Below the pieces are notes generated by a model. The model was not told the DNA's origin and ran no database searches. It saw nothing but the letters and a program-made list of their open reading frames with translations. A stretch of 25,662 bases of DNA from Promethearchaeota archaeon (GTDB taxonomy: Archaea; Asgardarchaeota; Lokiarchaeia; Sigynarchaeales; SOKP01), in contig JAEOTW010000232.1 of NCBI GenBank assembly GCA_016839655.1, positions 1 through 25,662 on the forward strand, given 5' to 3'. Below are positions 15,055-21,873 of this stretch, in pieces. Each line of letters opens with the position of its first letter. Position 1 is the first letter of the stretch. The translations under genes were made by a program, and so were the position numbers.

Positions 15055-15534
15055 TTACACCTCTATTTGTTGAATAATATTATTATTTACTTTATCTGAG
15101 ATATTTAATCCAACTTTTTCCATCAAATCTAATGTATTGTCTTTTAAAGGTCCTTTCTGCTCAAGAACAATTCCAGTAATAGTACAGTGTATTATCTCTA
15201 CGTTTAATTTCTTTAAGTATCTTGTTATCCTTTTAGCAGCAGATCCAGCTAATCGAAATTCTCCTTTTGTTTCAAAAGCAAATCCATATTTTCCTTCCAT
15301 TTTAAAATGTTTAATCTTCTTTAAAAATAATTTCATCTTTTTAGAAGCCCCGTGAAAGTGTGTTGGCCCGCCTATTCCTATTATATCATAGTAAATTAAT
15401 TTCCTTGTATCAAAATCTCCAATAGAACTACTATCTACATAAAGACCTCCTGCTTCTAATCCACGGCTTAATGACATGGCTACTTTTTTAGTATTTCCAT
15501 ATACAGAATCATAAAGGATTACTGCTTTTTTCAT
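15055..15534 (-). CDS. Flavodoxin
   Basis: This 159-residue protein has the flavodoxin fold. The FMN phosphate-binding loop is DSVYGNTKKVA (residues 9-19, T/S-x-x-G-N-T form). A GIGGPTHFHGAS segment (about 53-64) supplies isoalloxazine contacts, and a third GFAFETKGEFRLAGSAAKR loop lies at about 84-102. It resembles the short flavodoxin/FldA-like proteins that carry electrons between ferredoxin-type donors and reductases. SD GGAGG precedes the ATG, and the start overlaps the preceding gene's stop (ATGA at 15531-15534). It is the middle gene of a coupled trio with a Cys-rich mini-protein upstream and a membrane protein downstream. Confidence 0.92.
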   Translation of the reverse strand: MKKAVILYDSVYGNTKKVAMSLSRGLEAGGLYVDSSSIGDFDTRKLIYYDIIGIGGPTHFHGASKKMKLFLKKIKHFKMEGKYGFAFETKGEFRLAGSAAKRITRYLKKLNVEIIHCTITGIVLEQKGPLKDNTLDLMEKVGLNISDKVNNNIIQQIEV

Positions 15535-15728
15535 ACTTTTCCCTCCTTTTTTAAGGTTTGTAGCATCTCATAACTTTTTCGATAAAAGACTTTTGTGAAA
15601 AACTTATGTTCACGTTGACAAAAAGGCAGACTTTTTGAAGTAGAATGATATTTTTTGCATTCTTCGCAATTACCATGATTTGAACATCCTGTTTTAGGGC
15701 ATGGGCAATTAAAACTAATGAGTATCAC
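15531..15728 (-). CDS. Cys-rich mini-protein (DUF6485-like), likely metal-binding
   Basis: The product of up to 65 residues has Cys8, Cys10, Cys15, Cys21, Cys24 and Cys37 in the order C-P-C-x4-C-x5-C-x2-C-x12-C (CPCPKTGCSNHGNCEECKKYH...LPFC). This matches my recollection of DUF6485-type small proteins, which bind metal through such a pattern; no function is established. The GTG at 15726-15728 opens the frame, but the same bases belong to an SD-like GAGGTGAT, which places the ribosome better on ATT six bases downstream. The true start is therefore uncertain. The last bases overlap the flavodoxin start by four (ATGA), so translation is coupled. A Cys-rich protein tied to a flavodoxin suggests a redox or metal-centre role. 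Confidence 0.75.
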   Translation of the reverse strand: MILISFNCPCPKTGCSNHGNCEECKKYHSTSKSLPFCQREHKFFTKVFYRKSYEMLQTLKKEGKV

Positions 15729-16010
15729 CTCGTTTTTTTTTAATTTAAGTATAGAAACCCACTAGATATAATTCTAAGTTTAAATGAGAGCAAACGAATT
15801 AACCATTTTCAGTACAAAATTCTGCTAATTTTTCAACTATTTGGTTGATAAATGATCTGTTAAATCTGTAATTTTTTTACACTATAATTGAAAATCTTCT
15901 TTATTCCATAGATTATAATTTATAATTTGTTCAATTTTCAGTATACATGGAAATATATGAGGGTTATGAAGTCTAGTAATTTAAATTAAAATGAAATGAG
16001 GTGAAGATTA

Positions 16011-16337
16011 TTGGAAATAAATAAAAACTCAATAAAAAACATATCTAGAAAAATAACAAAATTAACATTATTTCTAATCTATACAATCTTCGTTGTGTCT
16101 TTAATAGCAGGTGGAATATCTACAGGAATTATGACCTTAATTCCAGATGATGCAAGCAAACCATGTTATTTAGGTTATTACGCGCACTGTTCATTTACCC
16201 CCTATAGTACATCGATATTATTTGTAATGGCTATAATTGGCACAATTTTGTTTTTAAAACTAATAAAATATGTTCGAAGGCAATACAAAAAATTAGTGGA
16301 AGAAAAATTAACTATAAAAACTCAAATAAATAGATAA
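16011..16337 (+). CDS. Small two-helix membrane protein with C-x7-C loop
   Basis: The 108-residue product has a basic N-terminus, a helix at about residues 19-43, an extracytoplasmic loop with Cys52-x7-Cys60 (CYLGYYAHC), and a second helix at about 68-86. A strongly basic tail follows (KLIKYVRRQYKKLVEEK). The Cys pair may form a disulfide. The plan resembles the protein at 13390-13632. The start is TTG at 16011, chosen because a perfect SD (GAGGTGA) lies six bases upstream and no ATG follows before the helix. No named family is recognised. The 280 bases upstream hold only AT-rich sequence and a possible promoter. Confidence 0.62.
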   Translation: MEINKNSIKNISRKITKLTLFLIYTIFVVSLIAGGISTGIMTLIPDDASKPCYLGYYAHCSFTPYSTSILFVMAIIGTILFLKLIKYVRRQYKKLVEEKLTIKTQINR

Positions 16338-16347
16338 AAGTTAAAAA

Positions 16348-16357
16348 TTTTTTTTTT
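16348..16357 (+). terminator. Oligo-T terminator after the small membrane protein
   Basis: Ten T lie eleven bases after the stop at 16337, between two converging genes. This fits an archaeal T-tract terminator for the + strand gene. Confidence 0.5.
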
Positions 16358-16378
16358 AAATTTCTTTATGTTAAGTTT

Positions 16379-17512
16379 TCATCTGAAGCCTTTAACTCTA
16401 CCATAATTAATATCTTCTTTTCTTTTTTCATGAAGAACTGCTTTTCTTTTAGCAATAGCTTGATATAATTCTGTAAAATTTTCAGGTGGAATAGATTCTG
16501 CTGATTTTTTTATCAATTTGCGTGCATTCTCGGGACAAGCAGGTACACAAACTCCACAACCTATGCAATAACCGAGATCAACTTCACTAGATCCATTATC
16601 ATTAATCTTATTTGCGTCCATATGACAACTAGTAATGCATTCGGCGCAACCTGAACATAATTCTTTGTCAACTTCCACATAGAAATTAGAACTAATGTAT
16701 TGAGCGGGATTTGGATATTTTTTAAGATTTTTAAGGACTATACAAGAACAGCTACAACAGGAGCATATCATAAATGGTTTCTGTGCGTTACTTGGACAAA
16801 TTACCATACCTTTATCTTGTGTCATTTGCAAGACTTCAAGTGCTTCTTCTTTTGTAATCTCACGCCCTTGTTCAAGAAAAATACGTGGATTAACACCAAT
16901 TGAAATACAAGTTTCTATTGGATGATTACATCCTTTTCCTTGAACTTCTGCTGATTGTCTACATATGCAAGGACATAAATACAATGTTTTATCGACATTA
17001 TCTATTAAAGCTTTAATCTCATCAAAGTTAGAAACATTATATTCCACATTAATACTTTTCTCTATAGGGATTGTTCTCATTTGTATCATACCATTTTCTA
17101 ACATTGCAGCTACAAACCCCTCATCCATATATAGGTCAATATCTTCAGAAAGTTCTTTAGTTAGTTTATCTATTTGGTAGTCATAAAATCCAACCATTAA
17201 AAATGCGATGGAATAATAATTGGTTCCATCCCTTCTTCGAATCCAATTGATTGATCCTTTTTTAGCCATTGTTAGAAGCGATTCAGAAAATTGTTCTAAT
17301 GTCCATCCTTTCTTCCTGAAAGGTCTAAACATTGCTTTTGGTTCTTGAGGAATAATTTTAAGATTTAAGGCTATTTCAGCTTCTTTAGGTGTAAAAAGAT
17401 GCTTTAGAATCCTTATTTCCACACCAGATTTTGTCTCAGGGTAGTCAACTGGAAGAGAATCTAAATATTTTTGAAGCTTTCGATAAATTATTTCTTCACT
17501 ATTGGAACTCAT
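16379..17512 (-). CDS. Cysteine-rich 2[4Fe-4S] ferredoxin-domain protein
   Basis: The 377-residue protein has three parts. The first (residues 1-110) is helical, with a winged-helix look (TPKEAEIALNLKIIP ... GSINWIRRRDGTNYYSIAF). The second (about 175-250) is a cysteine-rich centre with C180-x-C182-x-C184, C195, C202, C229 and a C240-x-C-C-x-C-x-C247 cluster (ICSCCSCSC). The third (280-330) is a classical 2[4Fe-4S] ferredoxin domain, C286-x2-C289-x2-C292-x3-C296 and C316-x2-C319-x2-C322-x3-C326. The middle may bind a third cluster or metal. Such proteins occur in anaerobes with unclear redox roles. It could be an electron-transfer partner for a reductase encoded elsewhere. It starts at ATG 17510-17512 without an SD site, 28-35 bases after a TATA-like TTTTTATAAAATAG, so the mRNA may be leaderless. 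Confidence 0.85.
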   Translation of the reverse strand: MSSNSEEIIYRKLQKYLDSLPVDYPETKSGVEIRILKHLFTPKEAEIALNLKIIPQEPKAMFRPFRKKGWTLEQFSESLLTMAKKGSINWIRRRDGTNYYSIAFLMVGFYDYQIDKLTKELSEDIDLYMDEGFVAAMLENGMIQMRTIPIEKSINVEYNVSNFDEIKALIDNVDKTLYLCPCICRQSAEVQGKGCNHPIETCISIGVNPRIFLEQGREITKEEALEVLQMTQDKGMVICPSNAQKPFMICSCCSCSCIVLKNLKKYPNPAQYISSNFYVEVDKELCSGCAECITSCHMDANKINDNGSSEVDLGYCIGCGVCVPACPENARKLIKKSAESIPPENFTELYQAIAKRKAVLHEKRKEDINYGRVKGFR

Positions 17513-17833
17513 AGAAATAATTTATTCTCTATTTTATAAAAATTTATCACTTAGATTTATGTTGATCTCAGAATCTAATAATTGAAATTATTTTATTATT
17601 AGTTCAATTTTAGTTGAATATTTTCCCATTATTTTCCCCTCTTTAATAAAATTAAAGTAGAATTTGTATAGCTTTTTTGAAAAAATTTTAAAAATTTTCA
17701 GTTTATCCAATAGATTTAAATATCCAACTTTCGTATATAAGCATATCACGTATATTAAATCATTATTAAAAATTTAATAACTGTGATGTTATTAGCCAGC
17801 GCTTTTTTAACAATTAATTATTTGTGAATAACT
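17513..17833. other. Divergent promoter region between the ferredoxin-domain and TFB genes
   Basis: No gene fits this 321-base AT-rich stretch. It holds a TATA-like box for the leftward gene (about 17538-17551, reverse strand) and scattered TATA-like runs for TFB (17704-17758). An inverted repeat, TAATAAC-TGTGAT-GTTATTA (17775-17794), lies 40 bases before the TFB start and could be an operator or autoregulatory site. Nothing identifies the binding protein. Confidence 0.4.
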
Positions 17834-18760
17834 ATGAATGAGCAGTTTCGTACTTTTTTGAAAAATAACAAAATCGATGAAAACACACCTCCTCAAAAAA
17901 CTTGTTGTAACAATCCATTTATTGAATCCCGAGATGGTAATAAGGTTTGTTTGAACTGTGGTATAATTTCTGAAAGAACCTATGTCGGAAATGAAAGAAG
18001 GGCCTATACAATTGAAGAAATACAGAACCGTCGAAGGACAGAACCACGCTGGCGTGACTTTGGACCTCGTACTATGCTTCCTACAACCAAAACCGATAGT
18101 AAAGGTAAAAGTATTGGTGCTAAAGAACAAGCTCTTTTCTCTCGTCTTTCAAAAATCCAAAATTCGTTAATCTCAAGCATCGAAAGAAACTTTTGGGAAG
18201 CAAAACCAAAATTGAAAATGCTTACGTCAAAACTTAATGTACCCGAGTATATCGCAGAAACCGCTTGGAAAATCTATAGTTTAGTCGCAAAAAAGAAATT
18301 GACCATGGGGAGATCAATAAATGGGTTTATTTCAGGATCTCTTTATGCCGCTATTCGTGTTCATGACTTTCCACGACTTTTAGATGAAATATGTGAAGCA
18401 TCACTAACTCCAAGAAGAACTGTTCATAGAAGTTTAGCGATGATTATTCGCGAGGTTTTACCTGAACTTAAGTTAAGATACCAACCAATTACAGCTGAGA
18501 GTTTAGTATTTCGTTTTGGAAATGAATTAGATTTGCCAATTTCAATCCAAAAAAATGCAATAAATATGTTAAAGGATGCTTCAAAAAATGGTTTAAAACG
18601 AACTGGAAAAGATCCCAAGGGATTAGCTGCTGCTTGTATATATATTGCTGCTAAGAATGGAGCAATTCGTAAAACTCAGTCGCGCGTGGCTGAGGTGGCT
18701 AAAATTACAGAGGTTACCTTACGGAGTCGTGCCAAACAGATAAAAAGTAAGCTAATTTAG
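17834..18760 (+). CDS. tfb: Transcription initiation factor B (TFB)
   Basis: This 308-residue protein is the archaeal homologue of TFIIB. It bridges TBP bound at the TATA box and RNA polymerase. The N-terminal zinc ribbon has Cys24, Cys25, Cys39-x2-Cys42 (VCLNCGIIS). Where most TFBs have the second ligand as C-x-H or C-x2-C, the expected His position is Asn27, so Cys24/Cys25 probably serve. The B-reader/linker follows (RRTEPRWRDFGPRTM, about 67-81), with the core Trp-Arg-x-Phe. Two cyclin folds then follow (about 105-200 and 205-305), with typical TMGRSINGFISGSLYAA and DPKGLAAACIYIAAK helices and a DNA-contacting TLRSRAKQIKSKL end. The final 13 residues recur in a broken copy at 18882-19004. 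Confidence 0.95.
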   Translation: MNEQFRTFLKNNKIDENTPPQKTCCNNPFIESRDGNKVCLNCGIISERTYVGNERRAYTIEEIQNRRRTEPRWRDFGPRTMLPTTKTDSKGKSIGAKEQALFSRLSKIQNSLISSIERNFWEAKPKLKMLTSKLNVPEYIAETAWKIYSLVAKKKLTMGRSINGFISGSLYAAIRVHDFPRLLDEICEASLTPRRTVHRSLAMIIREVLPELKLRYQPITAESLVFRFGNELDLPISIQKNAINMLKDASKNGLKRTGKDPKGLAAACIYIAAKNGAIRKTQSRVAEVAKITEVTLRSRAKQIKSKLI

Positions 18761-18805
18761 GAGAATCAATCATTTCGGGCAATTTAATTTAACCTTTTTA
18801 TTTTT
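18717..18805 (+). repeat. TFB 3'-end repeat, intact copy
   Basis: These bases cover the last TFB codons and about 45 bases of 3' flank. They recur at 18961-19049. Of the first 33 compared bases (18721 on and 18965 on), 30 are identical. The flanks share GAGCAATTTAAT/GGGCAATTTAAT-type sequence into the T-rich stretch. A further shared block, TTAATCCAT(T/G)ATCTATTT-like, is at 18851-18870. Confidence 0.7.
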
Positions 18806-18881
18806 CGATAACTCTAATGATAAAAATCTAAAAGTCACTATGAATTTAAATTAATCCATTTATCTATTTAGAAATTTATTC

Positions 18882-19004
18882 ATGTTTTTCGGGTGTTCTT
18901 GTTATAGAGTATACTTTATTCCAACAGCTGTAACCGCTAGTCCCGAGAGTAAAATATATACATTACGAAGCCGTGCCAAACAGATTAAAAGTAAGCTTAA
19001 ATAA
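18882..19004 (+). pseudogene. Decayed TFB paralogue, 3' fragment only
   Basis: A 40-codon open frame starts at ATG 18882 and ends TLRSRAKQIKSKLK-stop; the 13 residues before the last Lys are identical to the TFB C-terminus at 18721-18757. The upstream part (MFFGCSCYRVYFIPTAV) does not resemble a cyclin fold, so only the terminal helix survives. The nucleotide match continues past the stop. I read this as the relic of a second tfb gene that lost its body, or a local tandem duplication of the 3' end. A functional micropeptide is possible but less likely. Confidence 0.65.
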
Positions 19005-19049
19005 GAGACTTCATAATCCCGAGCAATTTAATCAACCTTTTTTTATTCT
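18961..19049 (+). repeat. TFB 3'-end repeat, relic copy
   Basis: This is the second copy of the 18717-18805 block. A further short match, TTAATCCATTGATCTATTTT at 19220-19239, agrees with 18851-18870 in 18 of 20 bases. The original duplication therefore included several hundred bases of flank and later picked up an insertion of about 150-200 bases. The rest of the 598-base gap 18761-19358 holds no recognisable gene. Confidence 0.65.
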
Positions 19050-19317
19050 TTTTTAATTTTAGAAGAGAAAAAACTTGGAAAAGACAAAAAAGTTTTAATT
19101 TTCTCCAAATCCAAAAGACAGTGTGAATTTAAATAGGTATATCGCCTTAATACACTACTGACATTAATGTAAGAACAAAAATGATATGATTTAAATAAGT
19201 ATGTATCTTTTTTAAATAATTAATCCATTGATCTATTTTGATCACGAATTCATAAATATTGCTTAATTACATAAGTAATGTTTGAACTATGATCAATTTT
19301 TGCAAAGAAAAATGGAA

Positions 19318-19337
19318 TTAACGATAAAAATCGTTAA
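19318..19337 (+). promoter_or_regulatory. Inverted repeat in the leader of the surface protein gene
   Basis: TTAACGAT-AAAA-ATCGTTAA has perfect 8-bp arms and a 4-base loop. It ends 21 bases before the ATG at 19359 and just before the SD-like AGAGGT (19343-19348). It could be an RNA hairpin controlling ribosome access or a protein-binding site. It is not GC-rich. Confidence 0.4.
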
Positions 19338-19358
19338 AAATTAAGAGGTCGAATAAAA

Positions 19359-20057
19359 ATGAATAAATCTAAATTAACAAAGTATATTTTTCTGTTAAGT
19401 ATACTTTCACTGTTCTTTTCACATATCATCGCAATTGGCTATTCTAATGAAGTAGGAATAACAGATGGTATGTATGTTAAGCATACACTTAGTCAATATA
19501 TGTTTCACGCAGGCACGACAGGGATAGAAACAGAACTCACTTTTACTAAGACTTCAGATGAGATCATTCATGTTGAATGGTGGTGGGGAGGTACTTGGCA
19601 GGACACAGGTTCTTGGGATGTAACTATCAGCACTAATATTGTATCAAATATGGTGGCAGGAAGTAGTACAATGGGTCATGAAGATGGTTGTCATAATGCG
19701 TTTTGGATTTACACAAATGTTTCCCTTAATGATCAAATTATAATGTATAATCACTATAAGGACGTTATAACAGGAAATGGCGACACTGTATACAATATTA
19801 CTGGCGAAGCAACATATGGTTCTATGGCGGTTTGGCAATTAGAGGATGATTTCGGGAGTGTGGTTTGGTATGAAAAAAGTAAAGGTTTTCTTGTAAATGG
19901 CACAAATCGCTATACTGGGGGATATTGGGAGACATTTGAATTTGAGGAGACTAATGCATCCTTTGGAGCAGTTCCAGGCTACAATTACTTTTTTCTAATT
20001 GGTTTGTTATTAGTAAGTGCAATAGTCATATTAAAAAATAAATCAATTAGGGAATAA
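19359..20057 (+). CDS. Secreted surface protein with PGY-type C-terminal anchor
   Basis: The 232-residue protein has a signal peptide (MNKSKLTKYIFLLSILSLFFSH..., cleavage likely near residues 26-30) and a beta-rich body with several N-x-S/T sequons. Its C-terminal tail has V-P206-G-Y208, then a helix at about 210-226 (FFLIGLLLVSAIVIL), then a basic end (KNKSIRE). From V205 to the end is 28 residues, the same as in the protein at 1234-2052, although the two bodies are not clearly related. Repeated aromatic-glycine motifs (HVEWWWGGTWQDTGSW) and GHEDGCH (about 107-113) are conspicuous. Function is unknown; it probably sits on the outer face of the membrane. Confidence 0.78.
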   Translation: MNKSKLTKYIFLLSILSLFFSHIIAIGYSNEVGITDGMYVKHTLSQYMFHAGTTGIETELTFTKTSDEIIHVEWWWGGTWQDTGSWDVTISTNIVSNMVAGSSTMGHEDGCHNAFWIYTNVSLNDQIIMYNHYKDVITGNGDTVYNITGEATYGSMAVWQLEDDFGSVVWYEKSKGFLVNGTNRYTGGYWETFEFEETNASFGAVPGYNYFFLIGLLLVSAIVILKNKSIRE

Positions 20058-20139
20058 TAAAAATAAACTTACTTAAATACAGAGCAAAAGAACTTATTAT
20101 TAATTCAATCTAATTTCTTTTTTTATCTTTTTGGAAAAT

Positions 20140-20700
20140 TTATTTAGAATTTTCAGGCTGTTCTTGTAAAATAGAATTTTTTATACCAACTCCAGTAATA
20201 CACAATCCAATAATTAAATAGAATGTGTTCACAGCAATAAAGAAAATCCAAAAGATTGCAGGTAAAATTGCTGTAATAGTATCACTATAAAGGGCAGATT
20301 GAAATCGGATAGTAGTAAATGTTGTTGTGATATTAGTCTTTCCTAATAATACTAAGAAATCCATTTTAACAAAAGCAGCTAACAAACCTACCATCCCGAT
20401 GATTATTATAAGTTTGGTTAATGGCTTGCTTTCAATATTCTTTTTTGAAGAGATCTTAAAAATGAAAATGCCCAAAATTAAAAAACAAACCATTGAAATA
20501 ATCACAAATAACCATAATAACGTTCCCGAAAATGGAAATATAGTTGAAGAGTATACAAATTCGGACAACAATATAGTATTTCCATCAAGAATAAATGGAG
20601 TAAAATTTAGTAGTATTATATATGCTAATTCGATTATTGAAATAATAATAAATATAGAACCTACAATTTCAAGAAATTTAAGAACTTTTTCGTATTTCAT
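20140..20700 (-). CDS. Four-helix membrane protein, unknown
   Basis: The product of about 186 residues has four hydrophobic helices (about 8-28, 58-80, 97-117 and 143-167) and extracellular loops rich in Thr and Asn. No family is recognised. The frame is open further to TTG at 20713-20715; I take the ATG at 20698-20700 (MKYEKVLKFLEIVGS) because it starts just before the first helix and the upstream five residues have no SD support. It converges with the PGY surface-protein gene; the 82 bases between them are T-rich on both strands, consistent with bidirectional termination. Confidence 0.65.
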   Translation of the reverse strand: MKYEKVLKFLEIVGSIFIIISIIELAYIILLNFTPFILDGNTILLSEFVYSSTIFPFSGTLLWLFVIISMVCFLILGIFIFKISSKKNIESKPLTKLIIIIGMVGLLAAFVKMDFLVLLGKTNITTTFTTIRFQSALYSDTITAILPAIFWIFFIAVNTFYLIIGLCITGVGIKNSILQEQPENSK

Positions 20701-20852
20701 ATTTAACACGTTCAAATCTTTTTAAAAAAGCAAGAAAATTTTTTATGCAATTATACTTATTATTGTTTTTGAAATTAATAAAAATTTTTAATATTATTGT
20801 TTTTTTAATCAATTTTATTTAAGAATAATAAATCACCTATAAAGGTTTTATA

Positions 20853-21818
20853 TTGAAAAAGAAAAAACAAGCTGACTCGGAAATTCCAAGTTGTCCTCAT
20901 AAAAATATCAAACAAGACAGTGGATTTATTGTTTGCCTAGATTGTGGATTGATCATGGAAGAAAATGTAGCTTTTGAAAATACAGTATCAACCAGCGATT
21001 ACTTTAACGACTCACAGAGAGATTATGAGAGAAGAATCAGGATAAGTGATTCAAAAGCACTTCAAGATCCTATTATAAAAGAAAAATATGAACGAATTAA
21101 GACTCTTGAAAAATGGTTTAGAGATTATGAATCTGATTTCACGGAACAAAAAAAAACTATTGAATTACTAAAAAGCCATGGGATTGGATTAAACATTGAT
21201 TATGTTAAAAATAAAGAAATTAAAGATAGATATCTAAAATACAATAAGTATCATCGACATAATTATCAAAATATGGTAATAATCTTTCTAGCAATCGTAT
21301 GGATGGAAATAAAAGACACGACGAACATTAGGGTTGAGCAATTTATTAATGTTTCAAGAGCCTTAGGACATAAAATAAACAAAAAGATGCTAAATAATGC
21401 GATGCTAAAAATTATGAGAACAGAAAATATCTTTAAAGATAAAAAGAGCTCTACAGAATTAGAGAAAGAAATCAAAAATAAAATTAAAATAGTTTTTCAA
21501 AAAGATTTAAATAGCATTCCATATGAGAAAGTCCAAGAGTTTTTCAACGATAAAGTTGAATATGAAAAGACTAAAATCGAAATGCAATTAACAGCTGATA
21601 AAATATTGAATAAAATATCATATCATCAGATTCGGAGTCTTAATTATAAAGCTTTCACTGCTGGATTAATTTATTATATTGGTCAAACTCTTGATAATAG
21701 AAAAATATTTACACAAAGTATTGTAGAAAGCACTAGTAAATTTTCAAGTACGACAATTAGAAAGAAATACCATTTTCTAAAAGATTTACTTGGAGATCCT
21801 CAAAATCTTAACCTCTGA
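20853..21818 (+). CDS. Diverged TFB-like protein lacking the B-reader
   Basis: This 321-residue protein begins with a TFB/TFIIB-type zinc ribbon, Cys14-Pro-His16 ... Cys28-x2-Cys31 (SCPHKNI...VCLDCGLIMEENVAFENT). The next part has no WR-F B-reader or linker signature. Instead it is charged (SDSKALQDPIIKEKYERIKTLEKWF) and leads into helices that only loosely resemble cyclin folds: about 135-195, NYQNMVIIFLAIVWMEIK, and about 240-310, NYKAFTAGLIYYIGQTLDNRKIFTQSIVESTSKFSSTTIRKKYHFLKDLL. The last segment matches the TFB cyclin-2 pattern 'A-GLIY-A ... Q---V---T-VS--TIR-RY-ELL'. It may be a non-canonical initiation factor or a repressor that binds TBP or DNA without engaging the polymerase cleft. 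The start is TTG at 20853, after an AAAGGT-like site; no ATG precedes the ribbon. Confidence 0.72.
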   Translation: MKKKKQADSEIPSCPHKNIKQDSGFIVCLDCGLIMEENVAFENTVSTSDYFNDSQRDYERRIRISDSKALQDPIIKEKYERIKTLEKWFRDYESDFTEQKKTIELLKSHGIGLNIDYVKNKEIKDRYLKYNKYHRHNYQNMVIIFLAIVWMEIKDTTNIRVEQFINVSRALGHKINKKMLNNAMLKIMRTENIFKDKKSSTELEKEIKNKIKIVFQKDLNSIPYEKVQEFFNDKVEYEKTKIEMQLTADKILNKISYHQIRSLNYKAFTAGLIYYIGQTLDNRKIFTQSIVESTSKFSSTTIRKKYHFLKDLLGDPQNLNL

Positions 21819-21873
21819 TTTTTAGACCTATTTTAAATAATATTTATTTAGAATTATAGTTTAAATAAATAAA

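Noticed and set aside
17807..18130. 107-residue reverse-strand frame over the TFB start
   Set aside because: It covers the TFB zinc ribbon and reader on the other strand and has no domain of its own.
18882..19004. Mini-ORF ending TLRSRAKQIKSKLK considered as a functional small gene
   Set aside because: The conserved part is exactly the TFB C-terminus with matching 3' flank, so a relic explains it better; recorded as pseudogene.
20327..20725. 132-residue + strand frame opposite the four-helix membrane protein
   Set aside because: It lies antisense to a well-formed membrane protein, its residues are the mirrored low-complexity Ile/Asn/Lys expected from that strand, and it has no SD site or family resemblance.
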